The notes: generated from the letters alone by a model not told the origin. Shown: positions 24,406 through 32,860, numbered from the stretch's first letter. The stretch: DNA of 52,916 nucleotides from Oscillospiraceae bacterium (GCA_015065765.1 SVPP01000010.1:36760-89675); one strand, 5' to 3'. Made by a program: numbers and translations.

Positions 24406-25203
24406 TCAACCAAACTTCTCAAGGAGAATTTCACGGCTTACTCTTCTGCCTGCAAGACAAAGATACGAAAATTCACAGTTTTCAAAAACCCTTACACCGT
24501 TGTATTCGTACAGAGCAGAGGCGAAGAGAAAATCATCTGTGCTCCGGCTTTTAAGTATCCTGTAAGGCTCATCAAGAGCGAAACCTTCACCTGTTACGGT
24601 GTTGTAGGAAATTACAGAAGGTGATGATAAAAAAACGAGCCCTGCATTCTTCATGTTGAGAGAAAATTCATCAGCAACTATGATCTCTCCCGGAGGAGAC
24701 ATGGATTCATACTCGTTTATCTTCACGCTCATCCCCCACTCCTCCATAATAACTGACGCAGCATAAAAATATTCTCTTATCTTCTCCGTATAGACAGAAA
24801 CATATCTTACAAGCGGAGCAAGACTTTTCAGCATTTTTATGCATGAGCCGTCTCTGTCATAAAGTGAAAAGGATAAATTTTTGCCTTTTCCCGACTCTCC
24901 AAGAAGTTTCAGAGCAGTTCTGAACATGATATTTGTACCGAGTGAGCGTGGCTCTGCCCTTGTAAGCGAAACACAATCAGGGAATTGTGTATCACTTGCA
25001 GCGATAATATGTCTTTCGTTTTTCTCAAGAGATGCGGAAATCTTCGACCATGACATGTGGTTTTCTCTGACCTTCAGACGGAGAAACGGTGTACCGCCTT
25101 TCACCTGAACATATTCCCGCTGAGGCAGAGGCGGTTTTATTTTTTCATATATCTTAGAAAATATTCCCTCTTTTTCAGGAAGGATTTCAAGGCACGTAAA
25201 CAT
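24406..25203 (-). CDS. Protein of unknown function, 265 residues
   Basis: A soluble protein without signal peptide. The first third is basic (KIYEKIKPPLPQREYVQVKGG, then LRLKVRENHMSWSKISASLE). The middle has a Rossmann-like rhythm: KNLSFSLYDRDGSCIKML, then VRYVSVYTEKIREYFYAAS, then MSVKINEYES and GEIIVADEF, suggesting strand-helix-strand order with an NAD-like or phosphate site missing a clear glycine motif. I do not recognise the family. Start: GTG 25212, ATG 25209 or ATG 25203 are possible; 25203 has GGGGGAG at best spacing. It lies upstream of greA on the same strand but separated by the greA promoter. Confidence 0.6.
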   Translation of the reverse strand: MFTCLEILPEKEGIFSKIYEKIKPPLPQREYVQVKGGTPFLRLKVRENHMSWSKISASLEKNERHIIAASDTQFPDCVSLTRAEPRSLGTNIMFRTALKLLGESGKGKNLSFSLYDRDGSCIKMLKSLAPLVRYVSVYTEKIREYFYAASVIMEEWGMSVKINEYESMSPPGEIIVADEFSLNMKNAGLVFLSSPSVISYNTVTGEGFALDEPYRILKSRSTDDFLFASALYEYNGVRVFENCEFSYLCLAGRRVSREILLEKFG

Positions 25204-25254
25204 AAACATCACTCCCCCAGATAAGGATATTTAAGTTTTCTTAATTTTATTACA

Positions 25255-25283
25255 TTGATTTTTTTGGCAATATAGTGTATACT
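25255..25283 (+). promoter_or_regulatory. Sigma-A promoter
   Basis: TTGATT (25255-25260), 17 bases, TATACT (25278-25283), 33 bases before the ATG of the secreted helical protein. Confidence 0.75.
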
Positions 25284-25316
25284 CATAGCATCTTTAAGAA
25301 AAGGTGGTAGACAAAG

Positions 25317-26012
25317 ATGAAAAAAATTATTTCAGTTTTACTGGCAATTGTCATGTGCTTTTCCATGACAACAGTAGCTTTCGCTGCTGAAGAAGAAACT
25401 CCCGAGGTTTCAAAAGACGGCATCATCGCAGTTCTCCTTGAAGCTGCAAAAATCGCAAGTGACCTTAACGATGGAGCAAGAGAAGCTATGAGTAAGGAGC
25501 TTGAAAAGCTTCTCGTTGAGCAGATTGCAGGCGACAACGTTTTCCTTCAGAAGGCTGCTCAGTGGATTCTCGATAACGCTCTCAAACTTTCAGGTGCAGA
25601 AAACATTCTCACTCTTGACAAAGAACAGGCTGAGAAAATTGCAGAAATTCTCACTAAGATGTATGACGGCGACATCGCTGAGTACATCGACAATCCCATC
25701 ATCAAGTTCATCGTAGGCTTTATTCCTGAGGAAGTGTTGAAAGAAGCAGTTGTATGGATTCTCTCTGACGGTTTCGGCGATGCACTTCAGGATTTCATCG
25801 ACAAATATGGTGACGGCGAAGGCGAAAACAAGCCCGAGGTTGAAGAAAAACCCGACAGCGGAAATGACGGTGCAACTTCAAATCCCCTTGAAGGAATGGA
25901 CTGGGGCGTAGCAATTGCAGCAGCTGTTCAGGCTGTGAAGGATGTATTCCAGCTTGTTGTTGACGCAATCACATCTCTCTTCGGCGGTGCCGAAGCAGCT
26001 CCCGCTGTATAA
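25317..26012 (+). CDS. Secreted helical protein with C-terminal LFGG tail
   Basis: A 231-residue exported protein. Signal peptide KKIISVLLAIVMCFSMTTV is cut near AFAAEEE. The mature part is largely alpha-helical and acidic, with a repeated helix feel (AQWILDNALKLSG, then VVWILSDGFGDALQDFI), followed by a Gly/Glu/Pro linker (GEGENKPEVEEKPDSG) and a hydrophobic C-terminal helix ending VVDAITSLFGGAEAAPAV. That ending matches the tails at 7673-8491 and 40965-41174. No enzymatic motif. Monocistronic, with promoter at 25255-25283 and terminator at 26035-26059. A cell-surface or self-assembling role is only inferred. Confidence 0.72.
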   Translation: MKKIISVLLAIVMCFSMTTVAFAAEEETPEVSKDGIIAVLLEAAKIASDLNDGAREAMSKELEKLLVEQIAGDNVFLQKAAQWILDNALKLSGAENILTLDKEQAEKIAEILTKMYDGDIAEYIDNPIIKFIVGFIPEEVLKEAVVWILSDGFGDALQDFIDKYGDGEGENKPEVEEKPDSGNDGATSNPLEGMDWGVAIAAAVQAVKDVFQLVVDAITSLFGGAEAAPAV

Positions 26013-26034
26013 CTAATAAGCACATAAACACAAG

Positions 26035-26059
26035 TGGCTGATACATAGATTATCAGCCA
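26035..26059 (+). terminator. Intrinsic terminator
   Basis: TGGCTGATA and TATCAGCCA pair around CATAGAT and are followed by TTTTATGTTGTTT. Confidence 0.8.
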
Positions 26060-26080
26060 TTTTATGTTGTTTGCAGAAAC

Positions 26081-26192
26081 AAATTATAATTTAAACGAAA
26101 AATCCCCTCCGTCAAAAACTTCGTTTTTGCCACCTCCCCTTGCATTTTCAAGGGGAGGCTGAAAACTGACGACACATAATAAATTATAATTT
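26081..26192. repeat. Interspersed two-hairpin element, copy 2 (112 bp)
   Basis: Bounded by AAATTATAATTT on both sides (26081-26092 and 26181-26192). Contains AAACGAAAAATCCCCTC as in copy 1, then hairpin CAAAAAC-ttc-GTTTTTG (26113-26129) and CCTCCCCTTG-cattTT-CAAGGGGAGG (26133-26158). Stems differ from copy 1 but pairing is kept. It lies between a terminator and the promoter of the next operon, with no gene. Confidence 0.88.
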
Positions 26193-26214
26193 ACAGATAT
26201 TTCATTATATTTTA

Positions 26215-26243
26215 TTGACATGAACAAAATTTTGTGGGATAAT
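26215..26243 (+). promoter_or_regulatory. Sigma-A promoter of the ABC exporter operon
   Basis: TTGACA (26215-26220), 17 bases, GATAAT (26238-26243), 34 bases before the TTG start at 26278. It starts 23 bases after the end of repeat copy 2. Confidence 0.75.
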
Positions 26244-26277
26244 TGATTGATTACAAAAAGCACAAGGAGGACTGAAG

Positions 26278-27021
26278 TTGGCTTCTATTATTGAAATGGA
26301 CGAGATTTACTCTACTCCCATTATAGATGTTAAGAATCTGCACAAGTCTTACGGCAAAAACCAGGTTCTGAACGGAGTTTCCGTATCTCTGAAGCCCGGT
26401 CAGATCATCGGTCTCTTAGGACCTAACGGCTGCGGCAAAACTTCACTTATCAAAATTCTTACAGGACTCATAAACGACTACGAAGGCGATGTCAAGGTCG
26501 GCGGTTTCAAGCCCGGCGTTGAAAGCAAATCAATGGTTGCTTACCTTCCCGAAAAAACATATCTTGCAGACTGGATGCGTCCCATTGATGCCATCAACTA
26601 CTTTGACGATTTCTTTGCAGATTTCGACAAGCAGAAAGCTCTTGACATGATGCGCCACTTCAACCTTCCTATGAAACAGAAGGCAAAGACAATGTCAAAA
26701 GGTATGCAGGAAAAATTGCAGTTACTTCTCGTTATGAGCAGAAGCGCAAAGCTCTACATTCTCGACGAGCCTCTCGGCGGTGTTGACCCTGCAGCAAGAA
26801 GCTTCATTCTTGACACGATTATGAACAACTATTCTAAAAATTCAACAGTTCTTCTTTCAACACATCTTATCCACGATGTTGAAAGAATTTTCGACCATGT
26901 GCTTATGATTGGTAAAGGTCAGGTTCTCCTTGACGAGGACACATCTTACCTGAGAGCTGAAGGCAAATCTGTTGAGGATGTATTCAAGGAGGTGTTCCAC
27001 TTTGCTTGGGAAGTTAATTAA
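26278..27021 (+). CDS. ABC transporter ATP-binding protein
   Basis: A 247-residue ABC ATPase: Walker A GPNGCGKTS, signature MSKGMQEKLQL, Walker B YILDEPLGGVDP and the switch STHLIHD. The shape and the C-terminal KGQVLLDEDTSYL region match ATPases of ABC-2 type exporters (antibiotic, bacteriocin or drug export and stress sets). The start is TTG at 26278 with AAGGAGG seven bases upstream; no ATG fits. Its end overlaps the start of the permease gene by 20 bases, so the two are translationally coupled. The exported substrate is not known. Confidence 0.9.
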   Translation: MASIIEMDEIYSTPIIDVKNLHKSYGKNQVLNGVSVSLKPGQIIGLLGPNGCGKTSLIKILTGLINDYEGDVKVGGFKPGVESKSMVAYLPEKTYLADWMRPIDAINYFDDFFADFDKQKALDMMRHFNLPMKQKAKTMSKGMQEKLQLLLVMSRSAKLYILDEPLGGVDPAARSFILDTIMNNYSKNSTVLLSTHLIHDVERIFDHVLMIGKGQVLLDEDTSYLRAEGKSVEDVFKEVFHFAWEVN

Positions 27022-27814
27022 AAACGATTTTAAAGCAAGTGCACACTCACTGCTTGGTATTTACCTCATCGCGTTGGCAATCGGTATTTTCACCGCTCTT
27101 TCATACGCATTTGAAGGTCTTGCAATCATTCAGGCAATAGGCACTGTGGCTCTTCTTATTCTCAGCTTTGCAGTTCTTATTATCCCTGTCTTCCAGGTGC
27201 TGACTTATTTCAACAAGTCACTTTACTCAAATCAGGGTTACCTGAGCTACACTCTCCCTGTGAAGAGCCGTGATCTCCTTTTCTCAAAGGCGATTGTTTC
27301 TTTCTCATGGATTACACTTGGTTTTGCCATGTATGTAGGTATCTATGTTTTCGTAATCAGATATTTCTTCGGAAAGATGGACCCCGCAATCCTCGAACAG
27401 CTTGAGCTTCTCTATGAAATGATTGACACGCTCCCCGATAAATCTGTGTTTGTCAAGGTTATCGTAGTAATCGTTGTAGCATTCTTCTTTGAAATTCTTG
27501 TTCTGGTTTCTCAGATTTTCTTCGCTATGACACTTTCAAACATCAAGCCTCTCAACAGAATGGGTAACGCAGGCGGATTCCTTATTTTTGCAGGACTTTT
27601 CATTGTAATGTTCTACATTTTCATCCAGCTTACACAGTACTGTCCCCTGTCACTTTACATCACAAACGGCAACGTAAAGCTTGTCACAGAGGCTATGTAC
27701 GGCACGGCGGGTACGCTTATAGGACTTGCAGGTATTATTTTCCAGTTTGTATGCTCGGCAGCAATGTTTGTGGGAACAAATTACCTTATGTCCAAAAAAA
27801 TCAACATCAGATAA
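27002..27814 (+). CDS. ABC-2 type exporter permease
   Basis: A 270-residue membrane protein starting MLGKLIKNDFKASAHSLLGIY, a sequence typical of small ABC-2 permeases that follow such ATPases in Clostridia, and containing about six hydrophobic spans. A TTG at 27002 is chosen: AAGGAGGTG precedes it by seven bases, whereas the longer frame from 26972 lies in the ATPase gene without a site. It overlaps the ATPase gene by 20 bases. Function: export of an unknown compound. Confidence 0.85.
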   Translation: MLGKLIKNDFKASAHSLLGIYLIALAIGIFTALSYAFEGLAIIQAIGTVALLILSFAVLIIPVFQVLTYFNKSLYSNQGYLSYTLPVKSRDLLFSKAIVSFSWITLGFAMYVGIYVFVIRYFFGKMDPAILEQLELLYEMIDTLPDKSVFVKVIVVIVVAFFFEILVLVSQIFFAMTLSNIKPLNRMGNAGGFLIFAGLFIVMFYIFIQLTQYCPLSLYITNGNVKLVTEAMYGTAGTLIGLAGIIFQFVCSAAMFVGTNYLMSKKINIR

Positions 27815-27869
27815 TTTTTCTGCCCCATTCCTTCCGGTGTGGGGCAAAATATTTTCCGAGGTAAAAATC

Positions 27870-28481
27870 ATGAAAAAGAAGTTTAAAATCTTTCTGATTT
27901 CTCTCATTTCTGTCTGCACGCTGTGCTTTATCGCATGGGCGGGCATCAACATTTATATTGTTTCTTACGCAAAGCCTTACATAATAACAGAAGAAGAGAC
28001 TGAAAATCTTGATAAAGACTGCGTTCTTGCTCTCGGTGCGCAGGTGCTTCCCGACGGTACACCATGCCATCAGCTTTATGACAGGGTACAGATTGCGTCA
28101 CAGATTTTCAATAACGGTGCAGGTGAAAAACTTCTTCTCAGCGGCGATGCAAGAGTTCCCGAGGAATATGACGAAATCACTGCAATGAAAGAAGTAGCAT
28201 ATGAATACGGCGTAGAGGAAAAAGATATTCTTTCTGACGGTGCAGGACTTAACACATACACATCAATGGAAAACCTGAAAGAAAATTTCAATTTTTCAAG
28301 CTGTGTTATCGTCACTCAGGAATACCATATTTACCGCTCTGTTTATATTGCAAGAAAAATGGGACTTGATGCTTACGGTGTATGTTCAGATCCCAGAGGC
28401 TATGCTACAATCGTTTACAATGAAGCACGTGAAACCCTTGCAAGAGTAAAGGCGTTTTATATGATTGAAATTGACAAATAA
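27870..28481 (+). CDS. SanA/YdcF family (DUF218) membrane-anchored protein
   Basis: A 203-residue protein with one N-terminal span (FLISLISVCTLCFIAWAGI) and an external DUF218 domain: CVLALGAQVLPDGTPCHQLYDRV, then LLLSGDARVPEEYDEITAMKEVAYEYG and VIVTQEYHIYRSVYIARKMG. In the family, E. coli SanA and ElyC affect envelope integrity and YdcF binds S-adenosylmethionine; the catalysed reaction is unclear. GAGGT lies seven bases before the ATG. It follows the ABC exporter by 55 bases on the same strand. Confidence 0.85.
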   Translation: MKKKFKIFLISLISVCTLCFIAWAGINIYIVSYAKPYIITEEETENLDKDCVLALGAQVLPDGTPCHQLYDRVQIASQIFNNGAGEKLLLSGDARVPEEYDEITAMKEVAYEYGVEEKDILSDGAGLNTYTSMENLKENFNFSSCVIVTQEYHIYRSVYIARKMGLDAYGVCSDPRGYATIVYNEARETLARVKAFYMIEIDK

Positions 28482-28529
28482 CCTTTAATATTATAAAATA
28501 AATGGGGATAATATTTTCGGTGATCAACA

Positions 28530-29063
28530 TTGAAAAAACATTTCCCCATCGGCATGAGAACAGCGAAAACAGCACTCTGTGTTCTTATATGCCTTCTGCT
28601 TTACAAGCTTTTTTATTACCTTAATGAAAGCTTCGGCGAATATGCGGCAGTAGCGTTTATTCACGACTATCTTTTCGGCACTTCACCTTCTTTTGCATGC
28701 ATAGCGGCAGTTATCTGCATGCAGGACACAATTGAAAACTCTGTGAAATTCGGTATCAGCCGTATTATCGGCTCTGTTTTCGGCGGTGTTGCCTCTGTTG
28801 TACTGAGCCTTATCAATGCACAGATTTTTGCGTCCCGCGGTGATATTTTTGTCTGTGTTTTCGGTGTTGTTTTCCTTATATGGCTGTGCAATGTTATCGG
28901 CAAAAAGGAAGCTTCATCAATCAGCGTTATCACCTTTCTGATTATCATTATCGGCATCGATTTTGCACGTCCCTTAGTTGCCGCAGTCAACAGGACAGTG
29001 GGAACTCTTATCGGTGCAGCAGTTGCAATTGTAATAAACAGAAGTATTAAAAAACCGAAGTAA
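28530..29063 (+). CDS. Aromatic acid exporter/FUSC-like membrane protein (ArAE_1 domain)
   Basis: A 177-residue protein of about five spans that begins KKHFPIGMRTAKTALCVLICLLLYK, as in ArAE_1/UPF0421 proteins, and contains AVICMQDTIENSVKFGISRIIGSVFGG, the typical repeat-like N-terminal half of FUSC transporters, and a second similar segment (NRTVGTLIGAAVAIVI). The usual cytosolic C-terminal domain is missing; short versions are common in Firmicutes. Start is TTG at 28530 with GGTGAT upstream. Transport substrate unknown. Confidence 0.78.
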   Translation: MKKHFPIGMRTAKTALCVLICLLLYKLFYYLNESFGEYAAVAFIHDYLFGTSPSFACIAAVICMQDTIENSVKFGISRIIGSVFGGVASVVLSLINAQIFASRGDIFVCVFGVVFLIWLCNVIGKKEASSISVITFLIIIIGIDFARPLVAAVNRTVGTLIGAAVAIVINRSIKKPK

Positions 29064-29073
29064 TATATACGGA

Positions 29074-29108
29074 CATCCTTTCATAAACTTTTAAAAAAAG
29101 AAAGGATG
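29074..29108 (+). promoter_or_regulatory. Hairpin hiding the ribosome site of the GNAT gene
   Basis: CATCCTTTC (29074-29082) pairs perfectly with GAAAGGATG (29100-29108); the latter contains the AAAGG Shine-Dalgarno of the gene starting at 29115. Translation may depend on opening this nine base pair stem. Confidence 0.5.
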
Positions 29109-29114
29109 ATTATT

Positions 29115-29549
29115 ATGAAATTCATCGTAAGGAAAGCAGAAGAAAAGGACCTCAGTTTAATTGAAAGCCTGTATGAGGAAAAGAGAGACTACCCTCACTC
29201 CCCTTTCGGCAGAGAAAAAAGAGAAGCATTCAGACAGATGCTCTCTGACTCACAGTGGCACATTTTTGTTGGTGAAAGGAACGGTATTATTTCAGCCTTT
29301 CTTTCAATGAGAATTGAGCGAAGATTTGAAAATTTCATGAAACCTTCTGCATTAATTTCAGATATAAAAGCTACTGACAATGATGCAGAGATTTTATGTG
29401 CAATACTTTCCCGTGCAATCGCAGTGGCTATGGAAAACGAGTGCTGTGAAATCAGTCTCTGCGACAAAAATGTCAGAGCACAGACAAATTCAATTTATTC
29501 CATCTGCGGTTTTAAAGAAAGCAATACATTCTATTTGAAAAAAATTTAA
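29115..29549 (+). CDS. GNAT family N-acetyltransferase-like protein
   Basis: A 144-residue protein starting MKFIVRKAEEKDLSLIESLYEEKR, the N-terminal strand-helix of GNAT enzymes, with HIFVGERNGIISAFLSMRIE and a C-terminal ICGFKESNTFYLKK. The acetyl-CoA loop R/Q-x-x-G-x-A is not clearly present (LSRAIAVAMENE stands in its place), so activity is doubtful. The ATG at 29115 has AAAGG nine bases upstream, within a hairpin. It precedes the GDPD-like gene by 11 bases. Confidence 0.75.
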   Translation: MKFIVRKAEEKDLSLIESLYEEKRDYPHSPFGREKREAFRQMLSDSQWHIFVGERNGIISAFLSMRIERRFENFMKPSALISDIKATDNDAEILCAILSRAIAVAMENECCEISLCDKNVRAQTNSIYSICGFKESNTFYLKKI

Positions 29550-29560
29550 GGATTGATAAA

Positions 29561-30403
29561 ATGAGGAAGTTAAAAGTCGAAAAGAAGTACATACCACTTA
29601 TTATCATGGCAGTAGCCTGCGTTGTCATGGCAGTCTTCTGCGGTATAAAAGCAGTAGATGACATAAAATACAACGAAAAATTGATTTCTTCCTCACTTAT
29701 CGATACTGCAAACACGTTCCTGATTGCTGACGGTGGCAACGGCACAGAAATACCTAAAAATACAAAATTTGCCGTTGACGACCTGATGACAAAAAGCTTT
29801 TCGGCAATCAAGATTGATGCCAGACTTACGAAAGATAAAAAGTGGGTGTCACTTCAGAGCGAAGATATTTCCACTGTCACTGACGGCAAAGGAAATGTAA
29901 AAGATATAAATTATTACGATTTACTCAATCACAACATAAAGAATTTCCGACCTCAGGAATTTCCTGTAATCGAGCTTGTTGAAAGCACTGCAAAATACGC
30001 TTATGAAAACAGCATTTTCCCTGTAATCTTCTTCCATGATTACAGCAAGAGTGCAGTAAAAAATCTTCTCGGAAAGCTCTCAAATGACGGAACACGCGTT
30101 CTGTATTTCGCCTCAGACGATATAAGAGTGCTTGAGTACATAAGGAAGCTGAATTCTGATGCTTCGCTTCTTTATTATGTTTCTGAAATAAATGACGAAG
30201 CTCTTGAGAAATGCAAGTCAGACGGCAACATGACACTTTGCTTCGATGCCGAGAGAGAAAAGAAGATAAGCGTAAAAATCGAAAAAATGACATCTGAAAA
30301 CATCTCATTCATGTGTCACGGTGCTGAAGCTCTCAGTGACATTGAAAAGCTTTACAAGCTTGGTGTCAGACATTTCATTACAGATACAGTGGCGGTGGAA
30401 TAA
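29561..30403 (+). CDS. Membrane-anchored GDPD-like protein lacking catalytic residues
   Basis: A 280-residue protein with one N-terminal span (YIPLIIMAVACVVMAVFCGI) and an external TIM-barrel domain in the pattern of glycerophosphodiester phosphodiesterases. In active GDPDs the first strand carries H-R-G, the next E-x-D and then H-D. Here these read IADGGNG (residues 55-61), KIDARLTKDKKW (K84-I85-D86) and LQSED (98-102). The catalytic His, Glu and second His are absent, while P-K-N-T (for PENT), RLTKDKKW and the C-terminal GVRHFITD frame remain. This suggests a pseudoenzyme or a different binding role. It abuts copA with no gap. Confidence 0.65.
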   Translation: MRKLKVEKKYIPLIIMAVACVVMAVFCGIKAVDDIKYNEKLISSSLIDTANTFLIADGGNGTEIPKNTKFAVDDLMTKSFSAIKIDARLTKDKKWVSLQSEDISTVTDGKGNVKDINYYDLLNHNIKNFRPQEFPVIELVESTAKYAYENSIFPVIFFHDYSKSAVKNLLGKLSNDGTRVLYFASDDIRVLEYIRKLNSDASLLYYVSEINDEALEKCKSDGNMTLCFDAEREKKISVKIEKMTSENISFMCHGAEALSDIEKLYKLGVRHFITDTVAVE

Positions 30404-32629
30404 ATGAGAGAAGAAATCTATGATATTGTGGGCATGCACTGTGCGGCATGCTCTTCTTCAATTGAAAGAGTTACAAGACGTCTTCCGGGTGTGGAAGAAA
30501 GCAACGTAAATCTTCCCCTCAACAGACTGACAATACGATATGACGAAACCAAAACAACGTCAGAAGATATTATTGCAAAAATCAAAAAAGCAGGCTTTTC
30601 TGCAACACTCAAAAACGAAGAAAAGCAGGAAATAAAAGAAGATGCAAATGAAAACGCAAAAAAAGAAAAGATATCACTTATTCTTTCAATCATTTTTGCA
30701 GGACTTCTTCTTTTAATATCAATGGGGCAGATGCTGATTCCCCAAATGCCTGTCCCCGATATTATTTCCATGGATACTCACCCCATGAATTTTGCTCTTC
30801 TGCAGCTTCTGCTGACAATTCCTGTGTTGATTCTCGGTAAGAAATTTTTTATCGGCGGATTTTCTTCTCTTATCCATTTAACACCTAACATGGATGCACT
30901 CGTTGCACTCTCTTCTTCGGCTTCACTTATTTTCAGTATTGTTATGACATTTCTCATTACAGATAACCCTCACGCAGTTCATAACCTTTACTACGAGTCA
31001 TCTGCAGTGGTTGTGGCTCTCGTGTCGGTGGGAAAATATCTTGAAGAGAGAAACAAAGAAAAAACAAAAAGTGCTATTTCAGCACTTATGTCTCTCACTC
31101 CCGACACTGCTGTTTTAGTTGATGAAAACGGTCAGTGGGAAGTTCCCGTTTCAATGATTAAAGAAGGTGACACCGTCCTTGTAAAGCACGGTGCTAAAAT
31201 ACCTCTTGACGGCATTGTAACAGAAGGCACAGGCAGTGCTGACGAATCAATGCTGACAGGCGAAAGCCGTCCTGTTGAAAAAGAAGAAGGCAGTGAGGTT
31301 ATTGGCGGAAGCATGTGCCTTGGCGGTGCATTTTATATAAAAGTCACAAGAACAGGGGAAAACACAACACTTGCAAAAATCATAAAATTTGTAGAAGATG
31401 CTCAGAACAAAAAAGCACCTATTGCAGGTGCAGCAGATAAGGTTGCAGGAGTTTTTGTTCCCGTACTTATCGGTATAGGTCTCTTAGCCGGAATTATATG
31501 GTTTATCATAAACCGTGATTTTGCTTTTGCACTGAAAATTTTCACTTCGGTTCTCGTTATCGGCTGTCCTTGTGCTATGGGACTTGCAACGCCTACTGCC
31601 ATTATTGTAGGCACAGGTCTGGGTGCATCAAAGGGAATACTTATCAGAAACGGCGAAGCTCTTGAAACCACACATAAAGCTGAGGTTGTAATTTTTGACA
31701 AGACAGGTACTGTCACAGAAGGCAGAATGTCGATGACTGACATTATCGGCAAAGACAAAGAAAAGCTTCTCTCTACCGCATTTTCTCTTGAAAAACTGTC
31801 ACAGCATCCTATCTCGAGCGCTATCTGCGAAAAGGCAAAAGAAGCGGATTCAACTGAAATTGAAGTAACCGATTTTGAAAGCCTTGCAGGTTTCGGCATT
31901 GTCGGTAAATCAGAGGACGGCAGAAAAATTTTCGCAGGTAACAGAAGACTTATGGAAGAAAACGGAATTGATATAACTGACTTATCTTCTGATGTTTCGT
32001 CATTGCTGGAAAGCGGAAAAACACTTGTTTTTGTTGCAGAAGAAAAAGAACTTCTCGGAGTAATCGCAGTTTCCGACACAGTGAAGAAGGATGCAAAAGA
32101 ATCAATAGAAAAGCTTAAAAAAATGAGCATAAAAACAGTCATGCTCACAGGTGATAACAGAAAAGCAGCAGAATATATAGGAAAAGAAATCGGATTCGAT
32201 GAAATCGTTTCTGAAGTTCTGCCTACAGAAAAAGCTGATGTTGTTAAAAAATATCAGGATGACGGCAAAACTGTTATCATGGTAGGTGATGGCATAAACG
32301 ATGCCCCTGCCCTGACGCAAGCTGACATCGGCTGTGCAATCGGCAGCGGCAGTGACATTGCCATTGAATCAGCAGAAATCGTTCTGATGAAAGGTGACCT
32401 TTCAGATGTGGCAAAAGCAATACGCCTCAGCCGTCTTACAATCAGAAATATCAGACAGAATCTTTTCTGGGCTTTCTGCTACAATTCACTTGCAATACCC
32501 GTTGCAGCAGGCGTGCTTTTCCCCGCTTTCGGAATACTGCTTTCACCCATGATCGGCGCAGTAGCCATGAGCCTCAGCTCACTTTTCGTAGTTACAAATG
32601 CCTTAAGGCTTAAAACATATAAAATCTAA
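30404..32629 (+). CDS. copA: Copper-translocating P-type ATPase
   Basis: A 741-residue P1B-type ATPase. One N-terminal heavy-metal domain (GMHCAACSSSIE), then eight spans; the metal-binding CPC is in VIGCPCAMGLATPTAI, the phosphorylation site is FDKTGTVTEG, the P-domain hinge GDGINDAPALTQADIG, and the late YNSLAIPVAAG and MSLSSLFVVTNALRLK complete the Cu(I)-ATPase signatures. It exports Cu(I) from the cytosol. It begins directly after the stop of the GDPD-like gene, and copZ follows in 12 bases. No CsoR or CopY regulator is seen nearby. Confidence 0.95.
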   Translation: MREEIYDIVGMHCAACSSSIERVTRRLPGVEESNVNLPLNRLTIRYDETKTTSEDIIAKIKKAGFSATLKNEEKQEIKEDANENAKKEKISLILSIIFAGLLLLISMGQMLIPQMPVPDIISMDTHPMNFALLQLLLTIPVLILGKKFFIGGFSSLIHLTPNMDALVALSSSASLIFSIVMTFLITDNPHAVHNLYYESSAVVVALVSVGKYLEERNKEKTKSAISALMSLTPDTAVLVDENGQWEVPVSMIKEGDTVLVKHGAKIPLDGIVTEGTGSADESMLTGESRPVEKEEGSEVIGGSMCLGGAFYIKVTRTGENTTLAKIIKFVEDAQNKKAPIAGAADKVAGVFVPVLIGIGLLAGIIWFIINRDFAFALKIFTSVLVIGCPCAMGLATPTAIIVGTGLGASKGILIRNGEALETTHKAEVVIFDKTGTVTEGRMSMTDIIGKDKEKLLSTAFSLEKLSQHPISSAICEKAKEADSTEIEVTDFESLAGFGIVGKSEDGRKIFAGNRRLMEENGIDITDLSSDVSSLLESGKTLVFVAEEKELLGVIAVSDTVKKDAKESIEKLKKMSIKTVMLTGDNRKAAEYIGKEIGFDEIVSEVLPTEKADVVKKYQDDGKTVIMVGDGINDAPALTQADIGCAIGSGSDIAIESAEIVLMKGDLSDVAKAIRLSRLTIRNIRQNLFWAFCYNSLAIPVAAGVLFPAFGILLSPMIGAVAMSLSSLFVVTNALRLKTYKI

Positions 32630-32641
32630 GGAGTGTTAAAA

Positions 32642-32821
32642 ATGGCAGAAATCAGAGTAGAGGGCATGCACTGCCCTATGTGCGTAAAGAGAATTTCAGA
32701 AGCACTTGAAAATGCAGGAATCACAGCAGAGGTAAACCTTGAAACAAAAACAGTTTCAGTTGCTGACGCTGATGTAAACAAAGCAAAAGAAGAAATCGAA
32801 GATATCGGTTTTGAGGTATAA
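32642..32821 (+). CDS. copZ: Copper chaperone CopZ-like protein
   Basis: A 59-residue heavy-metal-associated domain with the M-x-C-x-x-C site in GMHCPMCVKRI and the usual C-terminal EIEDIGFEV. It would carry Cu(I) to CopA. The ATG at 32642 has GGAGTG six bases upstream. A terminator follows directly, closing the operon. Confidence 0.88.
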   Translation: MAEIRVEGMHCPMCVKRISEALENAGITAEVNLETKTVSVADADVNKAKEEIEDIGFEV

Positions 32822-32827
32822 GAAAAT

Positions 32828-32855
32828 GGTGTGGAAAGCAATTACCTTCCACACC
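32828..32855 (+). terminator. Intrinsic terminator of the copA-copZ operon
   Basis: GGTGTGGAA and TTCCACACC form the stem; GTTTTTTAT follows on the plus strand. Confidence 0.88.
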
Positions 32856-32860
32856 GTTTT

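Noticed and set aside
31402..32148. Long minus-strand frame inside copA
   Set aside because: Serine-rich shadow frame opposite the conserved P-type ATPase core.
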